NCBI RefSeq assembly: GCF_018279705.1
Contig: NZ_CP036498.1
Location: 2,001,001 to 2,065,000 of the forward strand
Direction of reading: 5' to 3'
Source: Tardiphaga alba
Lineage (GTDB): Bacteria; Pseudomonadota; Alphaproteobacteria; Rhizobiales; Xanthobacteraceae
Length of the DNA: 64,000 nt
Positions 34,264 to 42,448 of this stretch are shown one piece after another. Under the pieces are notes generated by a model. It worked only from the letters and a program-made list of their open reading frames with translations, was not told the DNA's origin and ran no database searches. The translations under genes were made by a program, and so were the position numbers. Position 1 is the stretch's first letter, and the number at the start of each line of letters is the position of its first letter.

Positions 34264-35052
34264 TCAGCCGCCCAAAATGCCTTTCAGCATATCTCCCGCA
34301 TTTTTCTTGATCCATTCGAGGACGGCGCTTTTGGCTCCTTGAAGGACCAAGTTTAACGCCCCGTCGCCGGCTTTTTTGGCCGCTTCCGAGAGGGGCGTTA
34401 GAGCAAATGTTTTCACGTACATCCAGGATATCTGGGCCTCCGTGGAAATGGTTTCCCGGAAGCTCTTTAGACCATCGAGCGCAATCTTCCGTTCTGCTGG
34501 CGCACTAATTGCGAATACGTTGTCAGCCTCGATTTTTTCGATAGCCTCGTCGATGGCAGATTCCATCGCCTTGTATTCTTCAGTGTCTCGATCGATCGGG
34601 ATTGGCTCAGGGACGTCAATGTTCGTACTGCCCGGAGCAAACGCCAGCAGGTCAAAGTCCGTTATATTGTTCTCGACAGCATAGCTGTTGACCGACCAAA
34701 GCGCTTGCCTCAGCCAGATGTCGTTTAAGCCGAGATTGAACTTCTCAAAAAGAGGATGCACTTTCGGGCTGTCGTTTTTCAGCCAGACACCGGCTTCCTT
34801 GCGGGCACGAAATACTGTCGGCGCGAACGGGTCGTCGACAACTTGCAGAAGCGATGATTCCACTAAGATGTTTGCGGCTACCGCGAATAGTGGAGATTTC
34901 GGGTCTAGAAACTTCTTGCCCTGAGCTTCACCCAAATTTTCCGCTACCGCTAGCGCATCTACGAACCCCTGATGGCCTAGCTTCCAAAAACACCATGCCA
35001 TTCCGAGCGCGTAGTAGTAGGGAGCCTCAGCTATAAATTTGTCGCGATTCAT
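34264..35052 (-). CDS. Unknown cargo protein beside the integrase
   Basis: 262 aa, not recognised at the N-terminus, which is aromatic-rich (YYYALGMAWCFWKLG). The C-terminal half has an Asp-Arg-Asp-Thr-Glu-Glu-Tyr start, an acidic helix (MESAIDEAIEKIEADN), a basic helix (APAERKIALDGLKSFRETIS), and a hydrophobic or amphipathic tail ending in Gly-Gly. From memory this helix-helix-tail layout recurs in variable islands of Rhizobiales. It is AT-richer than neighbours. Its place between attL and the integrase is the usual cargo slot of prophages and satellites, so a defence or exclusion role is possible but unproven. Confidence 0.6.
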   Translation of the reverse strand: MNRDKFIAEAPYYYALGMAWCFWKLGHQGFVDALAVAENLGEAQGKKFLDPKSPLFAVAANILVESSLLQVVDDPFAPTVFRARKEAGVWLKNDSPKVHPLFEKFNLGLNDIWLRQALWSVNSYAVENNITDFDLLAFAPGSTNIDVPEPIPIDRDTEEYKAMESAIDEAIEKIEADNVFAISAPAERKIALDGLKSFRETISTEAQISWMYVKTFALTPLSEAAKKAGDGALNLVLQGAKSAVLEWIKKNAGDMLKGILGG

Positions 35053-35105
35053 GATGCGCTCAATTTAAATCTACCGAGCGTTGTATCTTCACGATGGGCC
35101 GTCGT

Positions 35106-36161
35106 CTAGCCGAACGCCGCTACATAACTCGCCATCGCCTGATCGGCGAGCTGCACCTGACCTCCTAGATAATTAGCCTGCAGGATCCGCTCGACGTCCT
35201 TCATGCTGTGGCCCGTGATCGCCGCGATCTGAGGGACGGTGCAGCCGGCGATAGCAAGTCGGGTGATGGCGGTGCCGCGCAGGTCGTGGAAGTGCAGATC
35301 GAAGTCGGCAAGATGCGCCTTATCGAACGCCTTACCCCATGAGGTCCGGAAGCCATCTTCGGTCCACGATGCGCCGAACGTATTGCGCAGAATCGTCCCC
35401 TCCGGTTTTTCAGGCCGGCGCGCGTCCATCGCTTCCTTCAGCGGGCCGGCAACCGGGATGACGACATGCTTCTTGCGCTTACCCTGCCGCAGGCGGATGC
35501 AGTTTCCGTCGTATTGGGTCCAAGACAGTTTGACGATGTCGCCTTGTCGCTGGCCAGTCCACAAAGCCAGGAGTAGGGCGAACTGCAACTCTTTGGACGC
35601 GACAGCGCGGAACGCTTCGATGTGTTCATTTTGCCAGATGATCTCTGCGCGGTCCGAGCTGTAGAGCCGGCCGCCGCGTTCGCAAACGTTCACCGCGATC
35701 ATGCCTCGATCCTTTGCGACTGAGAGCACGCGGGCAAGCAGGGTCCAGCAATAGTCCGCCTTCCGTGGATTGTCGGCGAAGGTGTCGCGCCACGCCTTGA
35801 ACTTTCCGCGAGCACGGCGGTCCTCAACAGCCGCTATCGGCATCGAGCTGAATTCATCCTCGATGATCCGCAGATATTTCATGTAGTCTTTGCGCGTGCG
35901 CTCGGCGAGCCGGGTGAACTCACTGGACGCCTTGAACATCGCGATCAGTGAAAACAGCGTGCCCGGTTCAGGCTTCTTGCGATCAGCGTGCGCCTTCGCA
36001 TAGGCGACGATAAACTGAGGATCACCCATCTGCAGTGGCGTGCCATCGGCAGCTTTCAATAGCGGGCCGCCGCGCCATGCGTAGAAATATTTCTGCTTGG
36101 TGCCGTCGGCGAGGATCTTACTCGACGTTGCCAGGCCGGGCAGCAGCTTTGCGCGCCTCAT
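35106..36161 (-). CDS. int: Tyrosine recombinase (phage integrase)
   Basis: 351 aa. An N-terminal SAM-like core-binding region (about 75-165) and a catalytic domain. The catalytic set is visible: Arg in ALWTGQRQGDIVKLSW, Lys in RQGKRKKHVVIP, the HDLRG box (HFHDLRGTAITRLA), the second His in AAITGHSMKDVE, and the nucleophile Tyr near the C-terminus (LQANYLGG region). It would recombine the 47-bp tRNA-Lys core. The start overlaps the upstream small gene by 44 bases. The gene reads toward attL. Confidence 0.94.
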   Translation of the reverse strand: MRRAKLLPGLATSSKILADGTKQKYFYAWRGGPLLKAADGTPLQMGDPQFIVAYAKAHADRKKPEPGTLFSLIAMFKASSEFTRLAERTRKDYMKYLRIIEDEFSSMPIAAVEDRRARGKFKAWRDTFADNPRKADYCWTLLARVLSVAKDRGMIAVNVCERGGRLYSSDRAEIIWQNEHIEAFRAVASKELQFALLLALWTGQRQGDIVKLSWTQYDGNCIRLRQGKRKKHVVIPVAGPLKEAMDARRPEKPEGTILRNTFGASWTEDGFRTSWGKAFDKAHLADFDLHFHDLRGTAITRLAIAGCTVPQIAAITGHSMKDVERILQANYLGGQVQLADQAMASYVAAFG

Positions 36162-36345
36162 AGGCTCGCTCCCAATCAGCGAATGGATCAGTTGTCGGCT
36201 CTGGTGCGACCGACGGCGGAGCACTCATCAAAACCACTATAGTACCGTCCCGCCGCACCTCCACAGCGCCAGCGCCTTCCTTCTTGGCCACGCGGATCGC
36301 GCGGGCCACATCGGTTTGCGAGAATGTGGAGGTGCGGCGGGTCAT
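36118..36345 (-). CDS. Small protein upstream of and overlapping int
   Basis: 75 aa. N-terminal segment TFSQTDVARAIRVAKKEGAG looks like a short helix-turn-helix-like DNA-binding unit, followed by a two-strand VEVRRDGTIVVL and an acidic Trp-containing tail. Proteins of this type sit directly before integrases in many Rhizobiales prophages (from memory). A role as recombination directionality factor is possible but not shown. It overlaps int by 44 bases. Confidence 0.7.
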   Translation of the reverse strand: MTRRTSTFSQTDVARAIRVAKKEGAGAVEVRRDGTIVVLMSAPPSVAPEPTTDPFADWERAYEARKAAARPGNVE

Positions 36346-36350
36346 GGCTT

Positions 36351-36572
36351 TCAATCGACGACGGTCGGCGTAGGCATCGGACCGAAGCCACCCAGCAGCA
36401 TGATAGCGTTGAATGCCGGTCCGACCGCCGTGATCAGATCCTGCCGAACCCGGTCGCTCGTATGCCCGGCAGCCAACAGGGCTTTCGTCTGCACCAGCGC
36501 GTTCGCCGAAGCCTGCTCAATCTGCTCGATCTCGTGTTGCATCGTGAAAATGATCCGTTCTGCGTGGTTCAT
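36351..36572 (-). CDS. Small helical protein of the integrase operon
   Basis: 73 aa, start MNHAERIIFTMQHEIEQIEQ, largely helical with a glycine-rich end (MLLGGFGPMPTP). No family recognised. It is first in the three-gene minus-strand operon that ends with int and lies 5 bases before the next gene. ATG 36572 is chosen because upstream sequence holds the control palindromes. Confidence 0.6.
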   Translation of the reverse strand: MNHAERIIFTMQHEIEQIEQASANALVQTKALLAAGHTSDRVRQDLITAVGPAFNAIMLLGGFGPMPTPTVVD

Positions 36573-36607
36573 GTCGCTTTCCCCTGTTCCCGGCATCCCC
36601 GTGCCTT

Positions 36608-36628
36608 CATCTGAGACAATCTCAGATG
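36608..36628. promoter_or_regulatory. Palindromic operator 1 of the element switch region
   Basis: CATCTGAGA and TCTCAGATG (9-bp arms, centre CAA) between the leftward int operon and rightward gene 36691-37314. It shares the ATCTGA half-site with the palindrome at 36654-36667, suggesting one repressor. Confidence 0.6.
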
Positions 36629-36653
36629 GCGAAAAGGTTGTCAACGGAGATTT

Positions 36654-36667
36654 TATCTGATAAGATA
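36654..36667. promoter_or_regulatory. Palindromic operator 2 of the element switch region
   Basis: TATCT and AGATA arms around GATA, 24 bases before the start at 36691. It contains ATCTGA like operator 1. The AT-rich stretch (TTTTATCTGATAAGATATCA) may also hold the -10 region of the rightward promoter. Confidence 0.45.
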
Positions 36668-36690
36668 TCAATATTGGCGTGGAGACTTAG

Positions 36691-37314
36691 ATGAAGCTGT
36701 CGGAACTGGTCACTCATACGAGTGAATGGATTGGGCTGCCACGAACGGTGGTCGAGTCACACGGCCGATACTTGCGCGAGGGTGGTCTATTGACGACCGG
36801 AGGGCGTGGTCTTGCAGCACCGACCATGTCGATTGATGACAAGGTGACGCTCTTAATTTCAGTGTGCGGGGTCGAGGTAGCCAGTCGCGCGGCGGAACAT
36901 GCGAAAATCTGGGACCGTCTGATCCGGCTCGACTCGACCAAGGACGCGCGCTTTGCGTTCGCAGGTGCGCAGTCGCTGAAAGAGTTCTTCGTTCTGATAA
37001 CAACGAAGGATCTCGCCGCCGGCGGGCCGTTGAGCGATTGGCTCCAAGCTGGAAGTCACGAAATTACTATCGACTTCTACGTAGATGAGTTCGAGGTGAA
37101 GATCTTCGTATCTAAATCGCTCTACTCTGCGAGCACAGCAACGACCGACACAATCGAGGTGCGCTTCATTCAACCCCCGCCAGGCGGCGTACCAAACCAT
37201 GAATTCATCCACGGCCAGCGTAGCATCGGTTTTCGCGCTGGTTCTCGGCTTATTCGACGTCTGAACGCACATAACCTCATTGGCTGGGGCACTTGTTTGA
37301 CCGGTGCACCCTGA
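36691..37314 (+). CDS. Probable regulatory protein of the element
   Basis: 207 aa, family not recognised. The first 50 residues (LSELVTHTSEWIGLPRTVVE then HGRYLREGGLLTTGGRG) read as a winged helix, as in phage proteins that choose between operons. The remainder is mixed alpha/beta (ITIDFYVDEFEVKIFVSKSL) and could be a sensor or dimer domain. It is the first rightward gene after the palindromes and has GGAG before the ATG, so a switch or repressor role is the simplest reading. This is inference from position. Confidence 0.55.
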   Translation: MKLSELVTHTSEWIGLPRTVVESHGRYLREGGLLTTGGRGLAAPTMSIDDKVTLLISVCGVEVASRAAEHAKIWDRLIRLDSTKDARFAFAGAQSLKEFFVLITTKDLAAGGPLSDWLQAGSHEITIDFYVDEFEVKIFVSKSLYSASTATTDTIEVRFIQPPPGGVPNHEFIHGQRSIGFRAGSRLIRRLNAHNLIGWGTCLTGAP

Positions 37315-37388
37315 CAGTCATTTGAATCCACCAACCCCGCTCGAACCTTGATTGGCTCTAGCGGGGATTTTTAATGTCAAGAGGTGAC

Positions 37389-37607
37389 ATGACCGAAGTC
37401 GATCACGCCGCGGAGCACGCATACGAACTGCTCCGTCAGCACGTTCAGCTCTATCGCACCGCTATTCACTGCGAGCCGCACGCGTGGCGAACTCGCTGCA
37501 AGGAACTGGCGGAAAATCTCGACTGGATCCTGTTCTGCCGAGATCACCGACTGCCGCCCGATACGAAGAAAACGCCGTACCCTCCGATGCCACCAAGGTT
37601 GCCGTGA
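37389..37607 (+). CDS. Small hypothetical protein
   Basis: 72 aa, acidic then basic (HAYELLRQHVQLYRTAIHCE, TRCKELAENLDWILFCRDHR, proline-rich end). Start ATG 37389 after AAGAGGTG. No family recognised. Its stop overlaps the next start (TGATG), so the two are coupled in the early rightward operon. Confidence 0.5.
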   Translation: MTEVDHAAEHAYELLRQHVQLYRTAIHCEPHAWRTRCKELAENLDWILFCRDHRLPPDTKKTPYPPMPPRLP

Positions 37608-37774
37608 TGAGCCTGACCCTATCAGACAACGACGTTGAAGCGCTCGCGGCAGCGCTGGGGGAGGCGCAAAAGGCGCGCCTTCAAGCGGACCGCGCCTATG
37701 CTTGCCTGCGCCGCAAGCTGGCGCAGTTTGAAGAACTCCTGACCTCGATCAGGCCGGAGACACCAGAGAACTGA
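37607..37774 (+). CDS. Small coiled-coil protein
   Basis: 55 aa, Leu/Ala-rich helix (LSDNDVEALAAALGEAQKAR, YACLRRKLAQFEELLTSI). Overlaps the preceding stop by one base. Unknown role in the replication region of the element. Confidence 0.5.
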   Translation: MSLTLSDNDVEALAAALGEAQKARLQADRAYACLRRKLAQFEELLTSIRPETPEN

Positions 37775-37828
37775 TCGCTGCAAGACGCGGTGACCACTAT
37801 GACGTCGCGCGACGCGACAAGGGGTACA

Positions 37829-40009
37829 ATGAATTCAGAGTTTCTGGACTATGCCGAGAAAAATGGCCTCGCACTGCTGCGCGTCGACGCAGGTGCAAAA
37901 GGCCCGACATATCCCGGATGGCAAAACGCAACGAGCACAGCCCGCTCCGACTGGGAAGCGTGGCTCGCCGGCGGATACAACATCGGCGTCCACTCCGGTC
38001 ATTCTCGCCTCATAGTCGTCGACCTCGACGTAAAAGGGGAGGGCGGCCGCGACGGAGTGTGGTCGCGTTGGCAGCAACTCTGCGCCGACAACGGAGACGA
38101 CGCCTCAAATTATCCGGTGCATGTCTCTAGCGGCAGCAAGGGTCTGCATATCTACTTCCGCGCCAATGCGGGGATCGACATCACCAAAGCTATTCCGGTT
38201 GCGGACGTAGAGTTACGCGCAGGCAAGCATCAGACGCTTGCGCCGGGATCGGTCGTCAACGGCAATCCTTATCAAATGTACCCCGATCCGCAGGCACCGT
38301 ACACCGCGCCGGCCTGGATGATTGGCCTCTGCCAGAAAGAACAACCGCGCACAGAACCGCGCGAAGCATCGGCTGAACTTCGCAACTACGACATCGACCG
38401 CGTCGGCCGCTGGATCGACCGTAAGCTGGCTGGTGAGTGGGCAGACGATCCGACCGCGCTCAGCAATTTGGATTGGGCGATGCTCGGCAAGGCGCTGAAG
38501 CTCCATTTCCCAAACGATGCAGGCTTGGCTCTATGGCTGCGGATGTCCAACGATCCGGACGGTGCCGCTCGGCGATGGCACCACGACAAAGCCGAATACA
38601 AAGATGGCGATCGCACGCTCACTTGGTATTTTGACCGCGATGCCGACTGGATGTTCGGCGACGTGATCGACATGCTGAACGGCAGTTACATCCCGTCGCC
38701 GTCGCTTGCTCCCGAGATGCTGCCGGCAGGCGTTCCGCTGCCTGGCGCCTATGAGGTCGATCATGACGAAGGGGCGCGCGCTCTGTCCGTGTTTTCCGCG
38801 GCCTCGTTCGAGGGGCTGCCGGTTCCGACGCGCAAGTGGCATGTCCGCGACCTAATTCCCGGCGACACGGTCACGCTGCTCTACGGCGACGGTGGCACGG
38901 GCAAGTCGCTAATCGCGCTGCAGCTGCTCGCTTCCACCGCTATCGGCTGCGCCTGGCTCGGCCGTGGGGTGCAGCGGGGGCCGTGCCTATTCGTCACCGC
39001 TGAGGATTCCCGCGACGAGGTCCACATGCGGCTGGTGGATGTTGCACGCGCCTATTCGGTTCCTTTGAGCGCGATGCCCGACCTACACATCGTCTCGCTG
39101 GCTGGTGAGGACGCGATCATCGCCGCGCCGGAGGGGCGCAGCAGCATCTTGACGCCGACAGCGCTGTTCGCAGCGATCGAAGCTCATGTCGCAGCCCAGC
39201 GGCCGCGACTGGTCGTTCTGGACACCTTGGCTGACCTGTTCGGTGGCAACGAGATCGACCGTTCTCAGGCGCGGCAGTTCATCGGCCTGTTGCGCGGGCT
39301 TGCGCTGACCTATCAGACGGCAATTTTGCTCCTGGCGCATCCGTCTGTCTCCGGTATGGCAAAGGGCACCGGCGCCAGTGGCAGCACCGGCTGGAACAAC
39401 TCCGTCCGCAGCCGGCTCTATTTCGACCGTATCCGGGCAGAGGACAACAGCGAGCCCGATCCTGACGCACGCGTTTTGCGTTCCATGAAGTCGAACTATG
39501 GTCCGGTCGGCGCCGAGATCGTTGTCCACTGGCAGCGCGGCGTGTTCGTCGCCGAGCGTGTCACGGCTGATGGTCTTGCTGCCGCCCAGGATGCTCGCAA
39601 GCGGGCAGACGATATCTTCGTCAAGCTGCTCATGCTGTACGAGGCAGAAGGGCGCGGCGCGGTCAGCCCGAACCCAGGAAGCAACTACGCACCGAAGCTC
39701 TTTGCGGACCATGAGGCATCGCAGGGCATGAAGGCGCGTGCGCTTAAAGATGCCATGGACAGGCTCCTTGCAAGCCGCCGGATCGAGACGATCATGGAGG
39801 GACCGCCGTCGCGAATGCGTCAACGTCTCATCGTCTCGCAGAAATTATCTGTTGAATCCCAGGCTACCAACGCCCTACCAACGGCCTTCCAAGGGGGTAC
39901 CAACGCCCCTACCAACGGCCTTCCAACGCACCCCGAAACCCTACCAACGGCCTTCCAACGGCCTGCTATCCCAACCCCCTATACCCCCGTATCGCTTGCG
40001 CGCCCTTAA
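37829..40009 (+). CDS. PrimPol-helicase replication protein
   Basis: 726 aa. The N-terminal primase-polymerase domain (about 1-165) shows the acidic motif in SRLIVVDLDVKGEGG and the following VHVSSGSKGLHIYFRANAG. The middle has a small linker domain. A RecA-type helicase domain (about 310-560) shows Walker A LLYGDGGTGKSLIALQLLA and Walker B RPRLVVLDTLADLFGG. It would start replication of the element. The C-terminal tail is low complexity and encoded by repeated TACCAACG units that may be an origin. ATG 37829 has AAGGGG upstream. Confidence 0.85.
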   Translation: MNSEFLDYAEKNGLALLRVDAGAKGPTYPGWQNATSTARSDWEAWLAGGYNIGVHSGHSRLIVVDLDVKGEGGRDGVWSRWQQLCADNGDDASNYPVHVSSGSKGLHIYFRANAGIDITKAIPVADVELRAGKHQTLAPGSVVNGNPYQMYPDPQAPYTAPAWMIGLCQKEQPRTEPREASAELRNYDIDRVGRWIDRKLAGEWADDPTALSNLDWAMLGKALKLHFPNDAGLALWLRMSNDPDGAARRWHHDKAEYKDGDRTLTWYFDRDADWMFGDVIDMLNGSYIPSPSLAPEMLPAGVPLPGAYEVDHDEGARALSVFSAASFEGLPVPTRKWHVRDLIPGDTVTLLYGDGGTGKSLIALQLLASTAIGCAWLGRGVQRGPCLFVTAEDSRDEVHMRLVDVARAYSVPLSAMPDLHIVSLAGEDAIIAAPEGRSSILTPTALFAAIEAHVAAQRPRLVVLDTLADLFGGNEIDRSQARQFIGLLRGLALTYQTAILLLAHPSVSGMAKGTGASGSTGWNNSVRSRLYFDRIRAEDNSEPDPDARVLRSMKSNYGPVGAEIVVHWQRGVFVAERVTADGLAAAQDARKRADDIFVKLLMLYEAEGRGAVSPNPGSNYAPKLFADHEASQGMKARALKDAMDRLLASRRIETIMEGPPSRMRQRLIVSQKLSVESQATNALPTAFQGGTNAPTNGLPTHPETLPTAFQRPAIPTPYTPVSLARP
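39864..39958. repeat. Iteron-like repeats in the 3' end of the replication gene
   Basis: Three exact 19-base copies of CCTACCAACGGCCTTCCAA at 39874, 39908 and 39940 (spaced 34 and 32 bases), plus two shorter TACCAACGCC copies at about 39865 and 39898. Same orientation, roughly three helical turns apart. They could be binding sites for the replication protein, as in phage lambda where the origin lies inside the O gene. Confidence 0.6.
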
Positions 40010-40041
40010 AGGCGCGCCGCGAGCGAAGAATGCGAGTTGCC

Positions 40042-40260
40042 ATGGCAGACCCGATCACAATTGATGAACTGAATTTATCTGTTGAGTTGGTGAAAGGCGC
40101 GAGCAACATCGCGGCGATCATCGGCTGCTGTACTGACCACGTGTACGATCTCGCCAAGCGGTCAGACGTTCCGATCTACAAGCCCCCTGGCAGTGGTCGG
40201 TACGTCGCGTATCGAAGCGAGTTGATGCGCTGGACGCGAACGAAGACAGCAGTGACCTAG
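40042..40260 (+). CDS. HTH DNA-binding protein (AlpA/MerR-like)
   Basis: 72 aa. SNIAAIIGCCTDHVYDLAKR followed by VPIYKPPGSGRYVAYRSEL is the recognition helix and wing pattern of small MerR/AlpA/excisionase proteins. It lies between the replication gene and the structural operon. It could activate the promoter 40281-40308 or act in excision. An in-frame ATG 12 bases upstream (40030) is an alternative start. Confidence 0.65.
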   Translation: MADPITIDELNLSVELVKGASNIAAIIGCCTDHVYDLAKRSDVPIYKPPGSGRYVAYRSELMRWTRTKTAVT

Positions 40261-40280
40261 TCCGACCAGATTTGGCTCGG

Positions 40281-40308
40281 TTGATTTTCAGAAAAAACGT
40301 GGTATAGT
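40281..40308 (+). promoter_or_regulatory. Promoter of the structural operon
   Basis: TTGATT (40281-40286) and TATAGT (40303-40308), spacer 16. The start would be near 40315, immediately ahead of the terminator at 40328-40363, so transcripts would be stopped unless antiterminated. Confidence 0.55.
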
Positions 40309-40327
40309 TCAACTATCGGTGCAGATG

Positions 40328-40363
40328 CCCCGCCGGAGATTGATTTCTCCCGGCGGGATTTTT
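40328..40363 (+). terminator. Strong terminator before the portal gene
   Basis: CCCGCC (40329-40334) pairs with GGCGGG (40352-40357), extended by GGAGA/TCTCC inside, and is followed by ATTTTT. It sits between a good promoter and the portal start (40377), the position of a late-gene control terminator. Confidence 0.75.
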
Positions 40364-40376
40364 GCGTAAGGTGTTC

Positions 40377-41555
40377 ATGCGTATCGGTTCGTTCCGTCTC
40401 TTTGAAACCAAAGCCCTTCCCCAGACGGATGAAGACCTTCTCGCTCTGTTGCGCGTTGCCGGCGTTGCCGGCGTAACCCGTCAGCAGGCACTCGCACAGC
40501 CCGCAGTCGCTGCGTCGATCCGCGCATTGTCCGACGCGGTTTCATCGCTTCCGATCAAAATCGTTCAGGTGGCGGACGACGGCACCGAGACCGATGTATC
40601 CCACGCGGTAGGCAAGCTGCTCCGCGGCGCGGTCAACGATTGGACCAGCGGCTCCGATTTCTTCCGCAACATGATGGCCACGGCGCTCACCCGCGACCAG
40701 GGTGCCATTGCTGTCGTAAACCGTGTCGGCGACGGCAAGATCGCGGAATTGATCCAGTACGCGCCGGGAATCGTCCAGGCGGAATACGACGCGAACACCT
40801 GCGAGCCGACCTACAAGCTCGACGGTCGGACGCTCGACGCCCGCAACATCATCCACCTCCGCAAGGACGAGCGCTGCCCGCTGACACTGGCGATGAACGC
40901 CATCGCGGTCGCTCATCACCTCGAGCAGCATGCGCTGAACCTTTTCGCTCAAGGCGCGCGCCCTGGCGGCGTCCTAGAGTTTCCAGACGAACTGAGCCCG
41001 AAGGCCGAGGAGCGAATGCTCGCCGGCTGGAAGCGCATGTTCGGCGGTTCGAACAACGCCGGCAATACCGCAGCACTCTACGGCGGCGCCACTTTTAATC
41101 AGATGACAATGTCGAGCGTCGATGCCCAGATGCTCGAATGTCGTCGTTTTCAGACTGAGGAAATCGCCCGCTCGTTCGGCGTCCCGGTCCAAATGATCGG
41201 CGATCTGACCAAGTCGAGCTACGCCAACGCCGAACAGAAGCAGAAAGAGTTCCTGCTTTATGGGTGCGAGCCCTGGCTGCTCGCTTTCGAATCGGCACTG
41301 AACCGAGCCGTCTTCAACGATGAGGAGCGCGATACTTACCGCGTTAAGTTCGATCGCGACGACATTACCCGTGCTGACCTCGTCGCGCGAGCGAATGCCA
41401 CGAACAGCCTGATCGCGAGCGAGACGATCAACCCCAACGAGGCCCGGTCCTGGTTTGGATACGCGCCTTACGTCGGCGGCGAGAAGTTCGGCAACCGCAA
41501 TATCACCGTCAAGCAGATCCCCACCGGCCAAGGAGAGCGCAATGTCAGCGAATGA
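40377..41555 (+). CDS. Phage portal protein (HK97 family)
   Basis: 392 aa. Twelve copies form the channel for DNA entry at one capsid vertex. Family signs: PAVAASIRALSDAVSSLPIK, RNMMATALTRDQGAIAVVNR, HLRKDERCPLTLAMNAIAVA, and FGVPVQMIGDLTKSSYANAE. The ATG at 40377 with AAGGTG upstream is used. It overlaps the next gene by 14 bases. Confidence 0.93.
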   Translation: MRIGSFRLFETKALPQTDEDLLALLRVAGVAGVTRQQALAQPAVAASIRALSDAVSSLPIKIVQVADDGTETDVSHAVGKLLRGAVNDWTSGSDFFRNMMATALTRDQGAIAVVNRVGDGKIAELIQYAPGIVQAEYDANTCEPTYKLDGRTLDARNIIHLRKDERCPLTLAMNAIAVAHHLEQHALNLFAQGARPGGVLEFPDELSPKAEERMLAGWKRMFGGSNNAGNTAALYGGATFNQMTMSSVDAQMLECRRFQTEEIARSFGVPVQMIGDLTKSSYANAEQKQKEFLLYGCEPWLLAFESALNRAVFNDEERDTYRVKFDRDDITRADLVARANATNSLIASETINPNEARSWFGYAPYVGGEKFGNRNITVKQIPTGQGERNVSE

Positions 41556-41949
41556 CCTTGCAGCGCTGGACGATCTGGTTGCCGGGCAGGAGCGCGGCGC
41601 TCCGCTCGCGATCAGGCATCCCGTCACCGGTGAGGCGATGGATATTGTCCTGATGATCGTTGGCCCTGACAGCGATACGGCCAAGCGCGCTCGGTTGAAG
41701 CTGGACGACGAGAAATTCGCATTCACGAAACGACCACCTGCCGATGAGTGGGACCGGATGTACGTCGACTATCTGGCGCGGCTGGTCATTTCCTGGGTCG
41801 CGAAGCGAGACGGCGTGGATGTGCCGTTCACCTTCACGAATGTCGTGAAGCTCCTGCGCGACAATCTGCATGTCCGCGAGCAAGTTACCGTCTTCGCGCA
41901 ATCGCGTACGCATTATTTTCTTAGTCTGCCAATCGAGGGGGACAAATGA
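41542..41949 (+). CDS. Hypothetical phage protein between portal and protease
   Basis: 135 aa. The piece HPVTGEAMDIVLMIVGPDSD, then a Lys/Arg-rich helix, resembles small phage proteins of unknown role that occur near head or tail genes. It overlaps portal by 14 bases and protease by 4 (ATGA), so it belongs to the same translational unit. AGGAG before ATG 41542. Function not assigned. Confidence 0.6.
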   Translation: MSANDLAALDDLVAGQERGAPLAIRHPVTGEAMDIVLMIVGPDSDTAKRARLKLDDEKFAFTKRPPADEWDRMYVDYLARLVISWVAKRDGVDVPFTFTNVVKLLRDNLHVREQVTVFAQSRTHYFLSLPIEGDK

Positions 41950-42446
41950 CCGAGCGTCTTGAAATCAAGGCGACCTTGGCAGTCAGCGACGAAGGCGAGA
42001 TCACTGGCAACGCTTGGCCGTTCGGATCGGCTGACAGCGTCGGCGACATCATCACCAAAGGCGCTTTTGGCGACATCCTTTCGGATCTGCCGATCCTTTT
42101 CGAGCATCGTCCCTCCGACCTGGTTGGCACGTGGAATGAGGTGCGCGAGTCGGAGGAGGGGCTAGTCGTCAAAGGTCAGCTTCATCTCGACCAGCTGCGC
42201 GCGCGTTCGATCCGCTCCATGCTGAAATCTGGCCTTGTATCGGGTCTGTCCATCGGATTCCGCACAAAGTCACACTCGAAACAGGGGCGCAACCGCATCA
42301 TCTCGGCCCTCGACCTCGCAGAAATCAGCCTGGTCAAAAACCCCAGTCATCCACGCGCTCGCGTCAATAGCGCGAAATCGTTCGACGAAGCCGCAGCACT
42401 CGCCGCGGTCATCAACCGGGCCGCTGCGGCTCTTTCTCTGAGGTAA
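41946..42446 (+). CDS. Prohead protease (HK97 family, S78)
   Basis: 166 aa. Processes scaffold and capsid during head maturation. His in LPILFEHRPSDLVGTW and Ser in KSGLVSGLSIGFRTK form the active site, followed by LAEISLVKNPSHPRARV, a clear S78 pattern. Stop precedes the capsid gene by 2 bases. Confidence 0.92.
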   Translation: MTERLEIKATLAVSDEGEITGNAWPFGSADSVGDIITKGAFGDILSDLPILFEHRPSDLVGTWNEVRESEEGLVVKGQLHLDQLRARSIRSMLKSGLVSGLSIGFRTKSHSKQGRNRIISALDLAEISLVKNPSHPRARVNSAKSFDEAAALAAVINRAAAALSLR

Positions 42447-42448
42447 CC

